Shown in pieces: positions 17,170 through 23,752 of a DNA stretch of 41,282 nt. The stretch spans positions 1 to 41,282 of the IMG/VR virus record IMGVR_UViG_3300020131_000004, one strand, 5' to 3'. The notes under the pieces were generated by a model that worked only from the letters and a program-made list of their open reading frames with translations, did no database searches and was not told the origin of the DNA. This DNA comes from a virus. The translations under genes were made by a program, and so were the position numbers. Position 1 is the first letter of the stretch. Every line of letters begins with the position of its first letter.

Positions 17170-17212
17170 ACGGCCTTATTCGGCTCGTTATATTCCCCAG
17201 CAACTAAAACTC

Positions 17213-17250
17213 GCCCTAGGCCCTATAAATGGGCCTTACGGGCATTTTTA
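17213..17250 (+). terminator. Long-stem terminator after the lysis genes
   Basis: GCCC and GGGC enclose an inner stem TAGGCCC/GGGCC around TATAAAT, followed by ATTTTT. It lies between the lipoprotein gene and the DUF1353 gene. Confidence 0.7.
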
Positions 17251-17264
17251 TCTGAAAGCCTACT

Positions 17265-17687
17265 ATGAGAGTCGAATTCCTGAATGATTTGCTCATGCGA
17301 GAGGTGCATAACGGCATTTTCGAGCTTCACACGCCGTTTTATTGCGCAGTTGTGAATGACGATGGTTCGGTAGTTGAGGTCATTGTGCCTAGAGGTTTTT
17401 TAACTGACCTGTGTAGTGTGCCAAGGGCACCTTTTGCCTATCTCCTGTTCGGAGGGTTAGGAAACAAGGCAGGCGTTTTGCACGATGCTCTATACAGTCC
17501 TTATGGTGAAGTGAGAGTGGAAGAGATGCAATCACGTAAGAAGATAGAGGTTACGCGGGATTGGGCTGATGCTGTGCTATATGCAGCCCTAGCAACTTGC
17601 AATGTCGGATGGTTCGCCCGTTGGATGATGTATAAGGGCGTTAGGGTGTTCGGCTGGCAGTTCTATAGACGAATTTATTCCGATTAA
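17265..17687 (+). CDS. DUF1353 phage protein
   Basis: A 140-residue protein with the DUF1353 signature: VPRGFLTDLCSVPRAPF, then GVLHDALY, then RDWADAVLYAAL, with Asp and His residues that could form a metal or catalytic site. Members occur in phage late regions, often near lysis genes; their function is not established. It is the last rightward gene before attP and overlaps a convergent gene by 47 bp. Confidence 0.82.
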   Translation: MRVEFLNDLLMREVHNGIFELHTPFYCAVVNDDGSVVEVIVPRGFLTDLCSVPRAPFAYLLFGGLGNKAGVLHDALYSPYGEVRVEEMQSRKKIEVTRDWADAVLYAALATCNVGWFARWMMYKGVRVFGWQFYRRIYSD

Positions 17688-17940
17688 GGGTTCTTTGTGC
17701 AACCTTCCCTATCTTCTCCAGGGGCGGTGTGTCTGGAGGATATTTGGCCCAATACCTGACGTTATCTATCTTTTTCTGTGTATTGATGTCAAAGAATGTC
17801 TTGATGCGGAACAATGATGATCTCGCTACAGCTACGGCGCTACCGAACGCAATAGATCCATCCGCCTCTGTCACGCTGTAGATCACGGACACCACCATAT
17901 TCGGTTTGCAATTATTTACCGAACCGCTCCATTTATACAT
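17641..17940 (-). CDS. Hypothetical leftward protein next to attP
   Basis: A 99-residue frame on the minus strand with GGGGG eight bases before the ATG and an AT-rich TATAAA-containing region further upstream. A GTG three codons earlier is an alternative start. The N-terminal half is beta-like; YWAKYPPDTPPLEK lies in the second half. It is convergent with DUF1353 (47-bp overlap). Together with the two genes upstream it would sit near a prophage end, so it could be expressed from the prophage. No family recognised. Confidence 0.5.
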   Translation of the reverse strand: MYKWSGSVNNCKPNMVVSVIYSVTEADGSIAFGSAVAVARSSLFRIKTFFDINTQKKIDNVRYWAKYPPDTPPLEKIGKVAQRTLNRNKFVYRTASRTP

Positions 17941-18053
17941 GAAATGCACCCCCAGTGAATTCTCAGTAATATTTTATATTAGCATCTAATTACAACTGAG
18001 CTATTAAATCTACTAGTGCAGTCCTTAATGCTTGCAGCGCACTTCCATGCCTA

Positions 18054-18095
18054 TCCTTTCTGCACATTGCTAGTTAGAACGGAAACCTAATAAAA
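18054..18095 (-). repeat. Dispersed leader element, copy F (orphan)
   Basis: On the minus strand this reads TTAGGTTTCCGTTCTAAC, then TGCAGAAAGGA, matching the leader copies at 24892 and elsewhere. The Shine-Dalgarno is followed after five bases by a seven-codon frame (MEVRCKH, stop), so the copy appears to have lost its gene. Confidence 0.6.
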
Positions 18096-18218
18096 ATAGA
18101 GAATCAGAAGATGTCCTACAAGAGCTATAAACATAGCTATTCCTATCGGCACAACAAACCTACGGTGTCTTCGTATTCCTACTATCTCGGCTTCTAACTC
18201 TTCTATAGTTTTGTTCAT
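18087..18218 (-). CDS. Small single-span membrane protein
   Basis: A 43-residue protein that starts in the stop codon of the gene upstream (ATGA). It has a charged N-terminus (MNKTIEELEAEIVGIRRHRR) followed by one membrane span (about 21-43). Found by reading short frames; the coupled start and clear topology support it. Function unknown. Confidence 0.65.
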   Translation of the reverse strand: MNKTIEELEAEIVGIRRHRRFVVPIGIAMFIALVGHLLILYFY

Positions 18219-18394
18219 TCTATCTCAGACCCAGTAACCTCATTGCGGACTGGAGCCAGTTCCCACACAACGCCCATTCTTTGCACGATAACAGTCAATG
18301 GAACGCCTTCTGGCTTGCCTATGTCGCCATTCTTGGCGGCGAACTCAACAATACGTTTCCCCAAGTCTGCGTAATCGAAATCTGGTAACTCCAT
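18215..18394 (-). CDS. Small hypothetical protein near attP
   Basis: A 59-residue protein (MELPDFDYADLGKRIVEFAA start) with AGGAGG four bases before this ATG; another ATG lies one codon upstream. It is translationally coupled to the membrane protein gene downstream. No family recognised. Its placement between attP and the late genes makes prophage expression possible. Confidence 0.65.
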   Translation of the reverse strand: MELPDFDYADLGKRIVEFAAKNGDIGKPEGVPLTVIVQRMGVVWELAPVRNEVTGSEIE

Positions 18395-18443
18395 CATCCC
18401 TCCTATCCTAGTAACTAATCAGTAAACCTGTGGATAACTCACC

Positions 18444-18653
18444 TATGGCGTACTTTTTATGCCATAGTATAGCTTCAAAGACTTATTATACGCCACAGTA
18501 CAGACCCCTCCTAAGGGGAGGGTCACACGTTCGATTCGTGTCGGGGGCACCAAAAATCAAGCACTTACGTAAATTCAAGTATAACCGTTTACGCCATAAT
18601 CCGCCACAAAACGCCTCGATATTGCTACGTTACGCCACAGTTTACGCCATAGG
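18444..18653. repeat. Integrase arm-type repeats flanking attP
   Basis: Copies of a TTACGCCAYA word flank the core on both sides. Left of the core: TATGGCGTA (inverse copy, 18444-18452), TATGCCATA (18458-18466) and TATACGCCACAG (18487-18498). Right of the core: TTTACGCCATAA (18588-18599), GTTACGCCACAG (18629-18640) and TTTACGCCATAG (18641-18652). Such repeats are expected binding sites for the integrase N-terminal domain. Confidence 0.75.
18505..18552 (+). other. attP core: 3' half of tRNA-Arg(CCU)
   Basis: The segment contains the anticodon loop CTCCTAA with the 3' anticodon stem, a full T arm (CACACGTTCGATTCGTGTC) and the acceptor end GGGGGCACCA. There is no 5' half with a matching GCCCCCG acceptor strand, so this is not a tRNA gene. 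It is what a phage carries to restore a host tRNA gene on integration. The mismatch at the outer anticodon stem marks the left edge of identity. It lies about 100 bp from the integrase stop codon. Confidence 0.9.
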
Positions 18654-19607
18654 CTAAACATTGTTTACGTAAGCCCTCAGATGGTCTGGAGCCAAGTGTG
18701 CATAACGCATTACAAGCTCCATGCTATGCCAGCCGCCTAGTTCTTTCAACACTGCTAATGGCGTTCCTTGCTGCACATGCCAGCTTGCCCAGGTATGGCG
18801 TAGATCATGGAAGCGGAAAGTGCTTTTTGGCGGATCTCCGACTACATCAATTCCTGCCTTTACCAGTGACCGGTTCCAGCTATTCTTAATGGACTCGATT
18901 GGCCTGCCTTTGTAGGTAAACACATATTCCTTGTGATTGCCTTGCTGCGTTTTCAGTATCTCTACGGCTTTATTCGATAGTGGGACAGAGATAGTTTTGC
19001 GGCTCTTGGAGTCTACGCTATCCACCCAGACTAGGTGTCTGTCTAAATCCACATAGCGCCACTTCAGGCCAACAACATTAGAGTAACGAAGCCCTGTGGC
19101 TATGGCGAAGCCTGCAATGGCCTTAACGTGTTCTGCAAGATGATATTCAAGCGTTTCCCACTCGTCTTTAGTGAGGAAGCGAAGCCTTGTAAGCGGTACG
19201 GCTTTGCGCTTGATCTTGATTTCTCCGCACTTGCCCTGATCATGGGCCATCTTGAGCGCGGCATTAACAATATTGAGTGTTCGGTTGATGGTAGAGTCTT
19301 TTCTACCTTTTAGTGATGCCACAAGCTCATGCGGCACAACTTCTGCAATGGGGCGGGAAGGGTAGCATTTCAGCAGCACCCTAATGGCTGATTTCTCTTT
19401 CTCTGACCGTTCTTTTTCTGTCAGCCATATTCTTAGCGCGTCGGCTAGAGTAAATCCTGCAAGTCGTCTTTGTTGGAGACTAGCTCTAATCTCGTCGTGT
19501 ATTCGCTGCGCCTCTTTCCTGTCCTCTTTTCCGGTGCTGTTCCTGAACCGTTCGCCATTGACGGTGAGGTAGTAGTACCAGATGTTTCCGACTTTATAGA
19601 GTGACAT
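18654..19607 (-). CDS. int: Tyrosine integrase
   Basis: A 317-residue tyrosine recombinase for integration at the tRNA-Arg site. Catalytic residues are visible: Arg in ATGLRYSN, Lys in DSKSRKT, His and Arg in HDLRHTWASW, His in GGWHSM and Tyr in MRYAHL near the C-terminus. The N-terminus (MSLYKVGNIWYYYLTVNGER) is the usual arm-binding start, so the ATG at 19607 is preferred to that at 19631. The gene overlaps the excisionase-like frame by about 160 bp and reads towards attP. It is the last gene of the leftward operon from PL. Confidence 0.95.
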   Translation of the reverse strand: MSLYKVGNIWYYYLTVNGERFRNSTGKEDRKEAQRIHDEIRASLQQRRLAGFTLADALRIWLTEKERSEKEKSAIRVLLKCYPSRPIAEVVPHELVASLKGRKDSTINRTLNIVNAALKMAHDQGKCGEIKIKRKAVPLTRLRFLTKDEWETLEYHLAEHVKAIAGFAIATGLRYSNVVGLKWRYVDLDRHLVWVDSVDSKSRKTISVPLSNKAVEILKTQQGNHKEYVFTYKGRPIESIKNSWNRSLVKAGIDVVGDPPKSTFRFHDLRHTWASWHVQQGTPLAVLKELGGWHSMELVMRYAHLAPDHLRAYVNNV

Positions 19608-19771
19608 GATGGGTATTTTGACCGTAACCATTTAACAAGGTCAACGTCAACGAAGACCCAAGCTCTGCCAATTTTGGCACCTGGTAGCTGACCTGATCTA
19701 GCCAGCTCCATGATTGTGTCGTCCGAGCATTTAAGGAACTCGGCTGCTTGCTGTAAATCTAGTGTTTGCAT
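19445..19771 (-). CDS. xis: Excisionase-like HTH protein
   Basis: A 108-residue frame. Its first 52 residues form a MerR-type winged helix (TLDLQQAAEFLKCSDDTIME, then GAKIGRAWVFVDVDLVKWL) typical of Xis and helix-turn-helix 17 proteins. The remaining half is low-complexity, Ser/Thr-rich, and overlaps the integrase gene in another frame, so it may be an unselected tail. It probably directs excision and may repress int. No strong ribosome binding site is seen at the start. Confidence 0.75.
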   Translation of the reverse strand: MQTLDLQQAAEFLKCSDDTIMELARSGQLPGAKIGRAWVFVDVDLVKWLRSKYPSCHSIKSETSGTTTSPSMANGSGTAPEKRTGKRRSEYTTRLELVSNKDDLQDLL

Positions 19772-19776
19772 GTTCT

Positions 19777-19992
19777 TTACTTATTCCCTCGCGCACGGAT
19801 GAGTTCTCCACAATCACAGCCTCGGTTATCACATACGGTTGCTGATTCTTCACGCTCATTGGCGGCTATGGCGTTGGCGAAGGCTACCAAAGCATCATCC
19901 GTGAACTTAATTCCCGTATCTGACACACCGTCGCTCCAGTGGACTTTGCCACCAGTGTTTCTGGCTATAATCAATATCTTCTCTAGTTCCAC
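19777..19992 (-). CDS. Hypothetical protein behind leader element E
   Basis: A 71-residue protein starting at GTG exactly six bases after the leader Shine-Dalgarno TGCAGAAAGGA. The in-frame ATG further upstream lies within the leader and is rejected. The C-terminus has CDNRGCDCGE, possibly metal-binding. No family recognised. It is in the leftward operon before xis and int. Confidence 0.65.
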   Translation of the reverse strand: MELEKILIIARNTGGKVHWSDGVSDTGIKFTDDALVAFANAIAANEREESATVCDNRGCDCGELIRARGNK

Positions 19993-19998
19993 AGCGCA

Positions 19999-20041
19999 TC
20001 CTTTCTGCAATATGCCTATCAAGTCCTACCCACTAATCTTC
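19999..20041 (-). repeat. Dispersed leader element, copy E
   Basis: On the minus strand: GAAGATT, 25 bases, TGCAGAAAGGA, six bases, GTG. The distal part overlaps the last codons of the preceding gene. This is the same geometry as copies A, B and C. Confidence 0.7.
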
Positions 20042-20229
20042 ACAGATAGCTTTTTGAGCAACTCATAATCATCTGGAAAGAAATCCTCTATCACCAATAT
20101 CACTGCATTTCTCTTATCGTTAAACCCTATACTCATTCCTTCAGTATCAGGATCATCTGTTAGCACATCAGCCAGTAACCTTTTCTGCTCTTCTGTGAGC
20201 GGATACATAGTTCCTTTATCAGCCATCAT
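20026..20229 (-). CDS. Small acidic hypothetical protein
   Basis: A 67-residue acidic protein (PLTEEQKRLLADVLTDDPDT) with a purine-rich AAAGGAAAGGA site; two consecutive ATG codons could start it. It is immediately downstream of the Lar-like gene. No family recognised. Confidence 0.65.
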   Translation of the reverse strand: MMADKGTMYPLTEEQKRLLADVLTDDPDTEGMSIGFNDKRNAVILVIEDFFPDDYELLKKLSVKISG

Positions 20230-20502
20230 CTAATCCTTTCCTTTGTGTTTGGCGAGGGCGCGTTCACCCAGGCTTACAGTGTTCGGGTAAATCCCTTCTT
20301 GCCTGAGCCATTTGATTGCTTCCTCCAGCGCTTCCACCAACTCTGCATCTAGGGAGGAACGCTTATTCCATGCAATTACTGCGTCGTCTGTAGAATCACG
20401 CTCCACTTTTAGATGGCATCCATAGCAATGCACAATACCTCTTGCCCCACCTACATCTGTAGAGCCGCAACAAGGGCATGGCAACAGCTCATCCTTATTC
20501 AT
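20230..20502 (-). CDS. Lar-like restriction alleviation protein
   Basis: A 90-residue zinc protein of the Lar family. LLPCPCCGSTDV, then VHCYGCHLKVE, then DAVIAWNKR match the N-terminal Lar motif. Lar in Rac prophage modulates EcoKI restriction and modification, so protection of incoming phage DNA is the likely role. The ATG at 20502 has GAGG six bases upstream; the GTG at 20514 overlaps the previous gene and is not favoured. The Glu/Ala-rich C-terminal helix is longer than in minimal Lar proteins. Confidence 0.8.
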   Translation of the reverse strand: MNKDELLPCPCCGSTDVGGARGIVHCYGCHLKVERDSTDDAVIAWNKRSSLDAELVEALEEAIKWLRQEGIYPNTVSLGERALAKHKGKD

Positions 20503-20510
20503 TGGTGGCC

Positions 20511-20855
20511 TCACTTCCTTTTTTGTTCATTAGGTTGCTCGGTTGATAAGCCTGGTTGCAGAACATCATGATTCGGTGGAACCTCGTCCGCCGAGTAGTA
20601 AATATCTGGCTCCGCTCCGACCTTGAATTTCTTGCTGTCGCCGCTTTCCGCGATAACCTCAACCTCTATCTCATCATTCATAAGGCTGCACTCACCGGAT
20701 TCCTCGTTGTAGTACCTTGCGTATTCCAAAGCTGCCTCTTCTTCATCTACTGCCCAGATTTCCTTATCACCGTAATCATGAACAACGGTGAATCTTTTGC
20801 ATCTGCACCCACCGTTCGAAAAGTTGTATCTTCCACATTTTTCACAGCGTTCCAC
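20511..20855 (-). CDS. Hypothetical zinc-binding protein with repeat-encoded tail
   Basis: A 114-residue protein starting at GTG six bases after the leader Shine-Dalgarno of copy A. The N-terminus has CEKC and a later CRCKRF, a small zinc-binding knuckle, followed by an acidic body. The last residues, LQPGLSTEQPNEQ, are encoded by the inverted element copy R1 and closely match the ends of SSB and other genes here. The gene is thus bracketed by inverted copies A and R1. Function unknown. Confidence 0.7.
   Translation of the reverse strand: MERCEKCGRYNFSNGGCRCKRFTVVHDYGDKEIWAVDEEEAALEYARYYNEESGECSLMNDEIEVEVIAESGDSKKFKVGAEPDIYYSADEVPPNHDVLQPGLSTEQPNEQKRK
20526..20562 (+). repeat. Dispersed element, inverted 3' copy R1
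   Basis: On the plus strand: TTCATTAGGTTGCTCGG, then TTGATAAGCCTGGTTGCAGA. It forms the coding end of the leftward gene at 20511-20855 and is opposite in orientation to the leader copy A at that gene's start. Confidence 0.75.
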
Positions 20856-20861
20856 GTTTCT

Positions 20862-20902
20862 TCCTTTCTGCACTCTGTTAATTTGCCAAGAAACAAAATC
20901 TA
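20862..20902 (-). repeat. Dispersed leader element, copy A
   Basis: On the minus strand: TAGATTTTGTTTCTTGGC, then AAATTAACAGAG, then TGCAGAAAGGA, followed by six bases and GTG at 20855. It is a copy of the family seen at 25653, with ATTTTGTT shared. Confidence 0.75.
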
Positions 20903-20923
20903 TCCAAATCCTGTCTATCTGCT

Positions 20924-21106
20924 ATGCCTGACCTTGACCGTAAATCTCGTGACACTCTTCTTATCCTTCGCTACGGCATAGACCGGCATGTTGATGCCAA
21001 GGCCATAGAAACACTCAAGCGGGTCGGCTATATCGAGGACAAGCCTGGTGGGGGCTGGATAGTTACCGGTGCTGGCCGTGAGTGCGTTCGTAGGATGAAG
21101 GGGTAG
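20924..21106 (+). CDS. Small rightward protein inside the leftward operon
   Basis: A 60-residue frame on the plus strand with codon use like real genes here. It includes AIETLKRVGYIEDKPGGGWI and VTGAGRECVRRM, which resemble a small winged-helix unit. It has no clear Shine-Dalgarno. It runs against the leftward operon and ends two bases before the end of the next leftward gene. Antisense position makes it worth checking; the opposite-strand frame here looks less protein-like. Confidence 0.5.
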   Translation: MPDLDRKSRDTLLILRYGIDRHVDAKAIETLKRVGYIEDKPGGGWIVTGAGRECVRRMKG

Positions 21107-21108
21107 GG

Positions 21109-21336
21109 TCATAACCAAGCCAAAGAATCAATTATGTTCTGACCTCGCTCTGTTAGTCGTGCGTGACCTCTACCTTCGTCGCCAACAGGCTCAATGCAAA
21201 CAAGCTCTTTCGGTAGCTTGTCTATGAGCGCATATACAGGTTTACTAACAGGCGTCCAACCTTCTGCATCGGAGTCTTTAGCAATTAGCTTGAGCAGGTG
21301 TATTTCCCCGCCGTTTAGTTTGTGTTCGCTCATCAT
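21109..21336 (-). CDS. Hypothetical protein, possible winged helix
   Basis: A 75-residue protein with AAGGAG upstream and an ATGA overlap with the preceding gene. LNGGEIHLLKLIAKDSDAEG, then ARLTERGQNII, suggest a small winged-helix domain similar in style to the rightward frame next to it. No family recognised. Confidence 0.65.
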   Translation of the reverse strand: MMSEHKLNGGEIHLLKLIAKDSDAEGWTPVSKPVYALIDKLPKELVCIEPVGDEGRGHARLTERGQNIIDSLAWL

Positions 21337-21611
21337 TCCTTCTCCTTAGCTATGGCGGCGTCCAACTCATGCACAACACGCATGGCTCCAATTCTCCGGC
21401 CTGGTTGACGCTTGACGTGAAATGAATCGGCTATGTCGTTAGCAAGGTCACGCGCCGTTTTGAGAGCATACTTCTCTGCCGCTGCGAGTTTGGCTTTCAG
21501 CTCAGTGTTCTCTTGCTGCAACTTGGCTGCACGTATCCAATCATCCGATACGAAATCACCCTTAAAGTCTCTCTTCCCATAAGTGCCACAAGCACCGCAT
21601 CTGTTATCCAT
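21333..21611 (-). CDS. Hypothetical coiled-coil protein
   Basis: A 92-residue protein with CGAC at the start, then a helical coiled-coil stretch (AAKLQQENTELKAKLAAAEK, about 29-48). It starts in a TGATG overlap with GGAGG upstream; the GTG one codon earlier is less favourable. Function unknown. Confidence 0.65.
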   Translation of the reverse strand: MDNRCGACGTYGKRDFKGDFVSDDWIRAAKLQQENTELKAKLAAAEKYALKTARDLANDIADSFHVKRQPGRRIGAMRVVHELDAAIAKEKE

Positions 21612-22159
21612 CACTTCCCCTCCAGTGCGCGGGAGCCATGGTTGACGAACTCCCCATAATGACGATTGGCAAAACTCCTTCTAGTTGCTACAGCATCAAA
21701 AATGGCATCGAAAGTTCCGAGATGTTTATGTGCTCCATTCAGCTTTGCGTAAGCCACCCACTTTTTGCAAGCCTTGCTCCAAGAAACACCTTTAACGCCA
21801 GATTGAGAGTCTTTGCGTAGTCTTGCATTCAGGTTGTTTTCCAAGCTATTACATTGGCGAAGGTTCTCTATGCGGTTATTGAGTGGGTTCCCGTCTACGT
21901 GGTCTACCATCTTGGGGATGCGGCCATAATGAATAGCGAAGATAACGGTATGCGTCGCTACCCTTGTCCTATTGATAAGAACACCCCTATACCCCTTAAA
22001 TTCACATCCAGCTTCCTTGCCCGCATGCCGACTGTTCATTCGTTGCTGATCTTGAATATTATTGAAGTGATGCAGTGGGCGCTCCTTCCAAAAAAGCTTC
22101 CCATCCACATATTCAAACGCTTCACGAAAATACCTAGCGCTGTGCTTAGGATTACTCAT
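21611..22159 (-). CDS. HNH endonuclease with AP2-like DNA-binding domain
   Basis: A 182-residue protein. The HNH core is VDHVDGNPLNNRIENLRQCN at about 85-105 (HNH_3 type). It is followed by an AP2-like domain, SGVKGVSWSKACKKWVAYAK to LGTFDAIFDAV at about 120-165. The same domain pairing is common in free-standing phage homing endonucleases that spread into intron-less neighbours. It overlaps the preceding gene by 8 bp. It may be a selfish insertion in the recombination operon rather than a phage function. Confidence 0.88.
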   Translation of the reverse strand: MSNPKHSARYFREAFEYVDGKLFWKERPLHHFNNIQDQQRMNSRHAGKEAGCEFKGYRGVLINRTRVATHTVIFAIHYGRIPKMVDHVDGNPLNNRIENLRQCNSLENNLNARLRKDSQSGVKGVSWSKACKKWVAYAKLNGAHKHLGTFDAIFDAVATRRSFANRHYGEFVNHGSRALEGK

Positions 22160-22787
22160 CCGGATTCCCCATGCTCATCGTGATGGTGTCGGTTGGCGGC
22201 TTGAGCTGCTGTATGCGCTCCTTAATCTCATCGGCATCCAACCGCCTCGCTTTCGGAGATGACCATTCAGCCATTTGACAGCTAGTCACTTCATCACAAA
22301 TACTTTTCGCCGCCTCTATCGCTTCAGCAAATCCTTGGTCATAGGATGGGGAAGAGGTGTAGAGCTGGCAGTTGAGCTTGTATAAAGTCCAGCTTCCAAT
22401 CTCATATTCGCGGTATTCGCAGCAATCGCCAGTCCAGTTATCCTCATTTTCGATGTGCCTGACGAAATGCACAAAGTCCTCTGAGCTATCTGGCGCGAGG
22501 TATTGCTTAATCGCATTCATCACCTCATCCATATTGCGGCAAGGTTGGTGTATGTACTGGTCGCCTTCACAGTCAATGCGTAACAGATACGCCACCGGCT
22601 CACCCTGCTGCTGTGGTGGGGCGGCTGCTATTAGTTCTAGTACCTCTTTATAGAGCTTGCGGTTGGGCGTCTCGGTACCATCTTCGTAGTGGGCAACCAT
22701 CCCGCTTCCGACTGCGGCTTCCATTAAAGATACAACTCGCTGCATTAGCTCTACTGGCACTACTGCCTGCTTAGGTTCTTGGTTCAT
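22152..22787 (-). CDS. Hypothetical early protein
   Basis: A 211-residue protein with AAGGA upstream. The N-terminal 65 residues (VVPVELMQRVVSLMEAAVGS, ending PPQQQGEPVAYLLR) resemble the opening of many phage early proteins that precede variable C-terminal parts. The C-terminal half is helical and acidic. No function can be assigned. It is directly downstream of ssb. Confidence 0.65.
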   Translation of the reverse strand: MNQEPKQAVVPVELMQRVVSLMEAAVGSGMVAHYEDGTETPNRKLYKEVLELIAAAPPQQQGEPVAYLLRIDCEGDQYIHQPCRNMDEVMNAIKQYLAPDSSEDFVHFVRHIENEDNWTGDCCEYREYEIGSWTLYKLNCQLYTSSPSYDQGFAEAIEAAKSICDEVTSCQMAEWSSPKARRLDADEIKERIQQLKPPTDTITMSMGNPDE

Positions 22788-22796
22788 GGGGGTTCC

Positions 22797-23195
22797 TTAG
22801 AAAGGAATAATTTCTTCATCAAAATCTGTTGATTGTTCATTTTGTTTCTCGGTTGACTGGCCTGGTTGCCGAGCATCAGAATTCGTGGAACGCTGACCCA
22901 CCAGATCAATCTCGTTAACTCGCACTTCTAGCGAATAACGGTCTGCACCTTCCTTGTCTTGCCATTTGCGGTTGTTCACTTCTCCGCTAACGGCGACTTG
23001 CTGGCCCTTCTTCAGATATTGCTCCAGGCTTTCAGCACGCTTGCCCCAGAGGTTGCATGTAACCCATGTGGTGTTCTCATTTGCGCCAAATCCGCTTTTA
23101 ACCGCTACTGTGAATTGAAGAACAGCATCATTCTTAGGCGTGTACTTAAGAGTGGAGTCCTTGCCAACGTTGCCAGTGAAGTTCCAGTTATTCAT
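22797..23195 (-). CDS. ssb: Single-stranded DNA-binding protein
   Basis: A 132-residue SSB with an OB-fold (FTGNVGKDSTLKYTPKNDAV to WVTCNLWGKRAESLEQYLKK) and the acidic tip DFDEEIIPF that recruits partner proteins. Between them lies a linker with RQPGQSTEKQNEQ, encoded by element copy R2 and shared with unrelated genes here. It stands next to an annealing protein and a YqaJ exonuclease, so it serves recombination and replication. The start has AAAAGGA upstream in a partly conserved leader. Confidence 0.93.
   Translation of the reverse strand: MNNWNFTGNVGKDSTLKYTPKNDAVLQFTVAVKSGFGANENTTWVTCNLWGKRAESLEQYLKKGQQVAVSGEVNNRKWQDKEGADRYSLEVRVNEIDLVGQRSTNSDARQPGQSTEKQNEQSTDFDEEIIPF
22836..22870 (+). 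repeat. Dispersed element, inverted copy R2 within ssb
   Basis: On the plus strand: TTCATTTTGTTTCTCGG, then TTGACTGGCCTGGTTGCC. Read in the ssb frame it gives the flexible linker just before the acidic tip, so here the element is internal and in frame rather than terminal. Confidence 0.75.
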
Positions 23196-23752
23196 TTACA
23201 TTCCTTTTCTCTGTTAAATTTTCCACGGGGAGGCGGCGTATCTGTTTCTACGTACTCCCTGAATTTCTTTAGGCCCGGCACAAGATATTCAACCCACCAG
23301 ACCGGATCGAACTCGATTCTCTGAACCATCATGGCGGCTGGTGTCCAGCTTGCAAACCAACCTGAAATCACCTCACAGCAAGCAACCTGAACCATCACCT
23401 GAACCTTGTAGTGTTCTGGGCATTCATCGTGCAACGTCTGGGGGCACTTCACCTCAACAGGGCGGCCATCAAGAAAGCCATCAGGTGAAGCCCCGAGCCA
23501 CTCTAAATGCGGATGCGGCACAAACCTTCCTGGCTCCAGCAGAACGCCCATACGGGCCTCAAAATACGCCAGAGCCTCAGCCTCGTTATCATTGCCATAC
23601 TGCGTGAAGGCGTTGCCCTCGAATGCTGGCTCTCTGCCGGTCAGTTGCCGCCACAGCTTTGCTCTACTCGTAAACTTGCAGACACCTAAAGCTGCTGCCG
23701 CTTGCGATGCTGTGAGCCTTCCGGCCCTGTCAAAGTCGGTTAAATGACTCAT
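23192..23752 (-). CDS. YqaJ-type recombination exonuclease
   Basis: A 186-residue lambda-exonuclease-like nuclease (YqaJ family). Motifs are RLTASQAAAALG at the start, then GNDNEAEALAYFE. The catalytic LGASPDGFLDGRPVEVKCP has Asp and the Glu-x-Lys pair, and then YKVQVMVQVACCE helps form the active site. The ATG at 23752 is chosen because it overlaps the upstream stop (ATGA). Together with the annealing protein and SSB it forms a phage recombination module that resects double-strand ends. Confidence 0.87.
   Translation of the reverse strand: MSHLTDFDRAGRLTASQAAAALGVCKFTSRAKLWRQLTGREPAFEGNAFTQYGNDNEAEALAYFEARMGVLLEPGRFVPHPHLEWLGASPDGFLDGRPVEVKCPQTLHDECPEHYKVQVMVQVACCEVISGWFASWTPAAMMVQRIEFDPVWWVEYLVPGLKKFREYVETDTPPPRGKFNREKECK

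Noticed and set aside
18505-18552. A complete tRNA-Arg gene
   Set aside because: Only the part from the anticodon stem to CCA is present; no matching 5' acceptor or D arm precedes it.
18430-18657. 75-codon rightward frame across attP
   Set aside because: It runs through the tRNA half and arm repeats and has no ribosome binding site.
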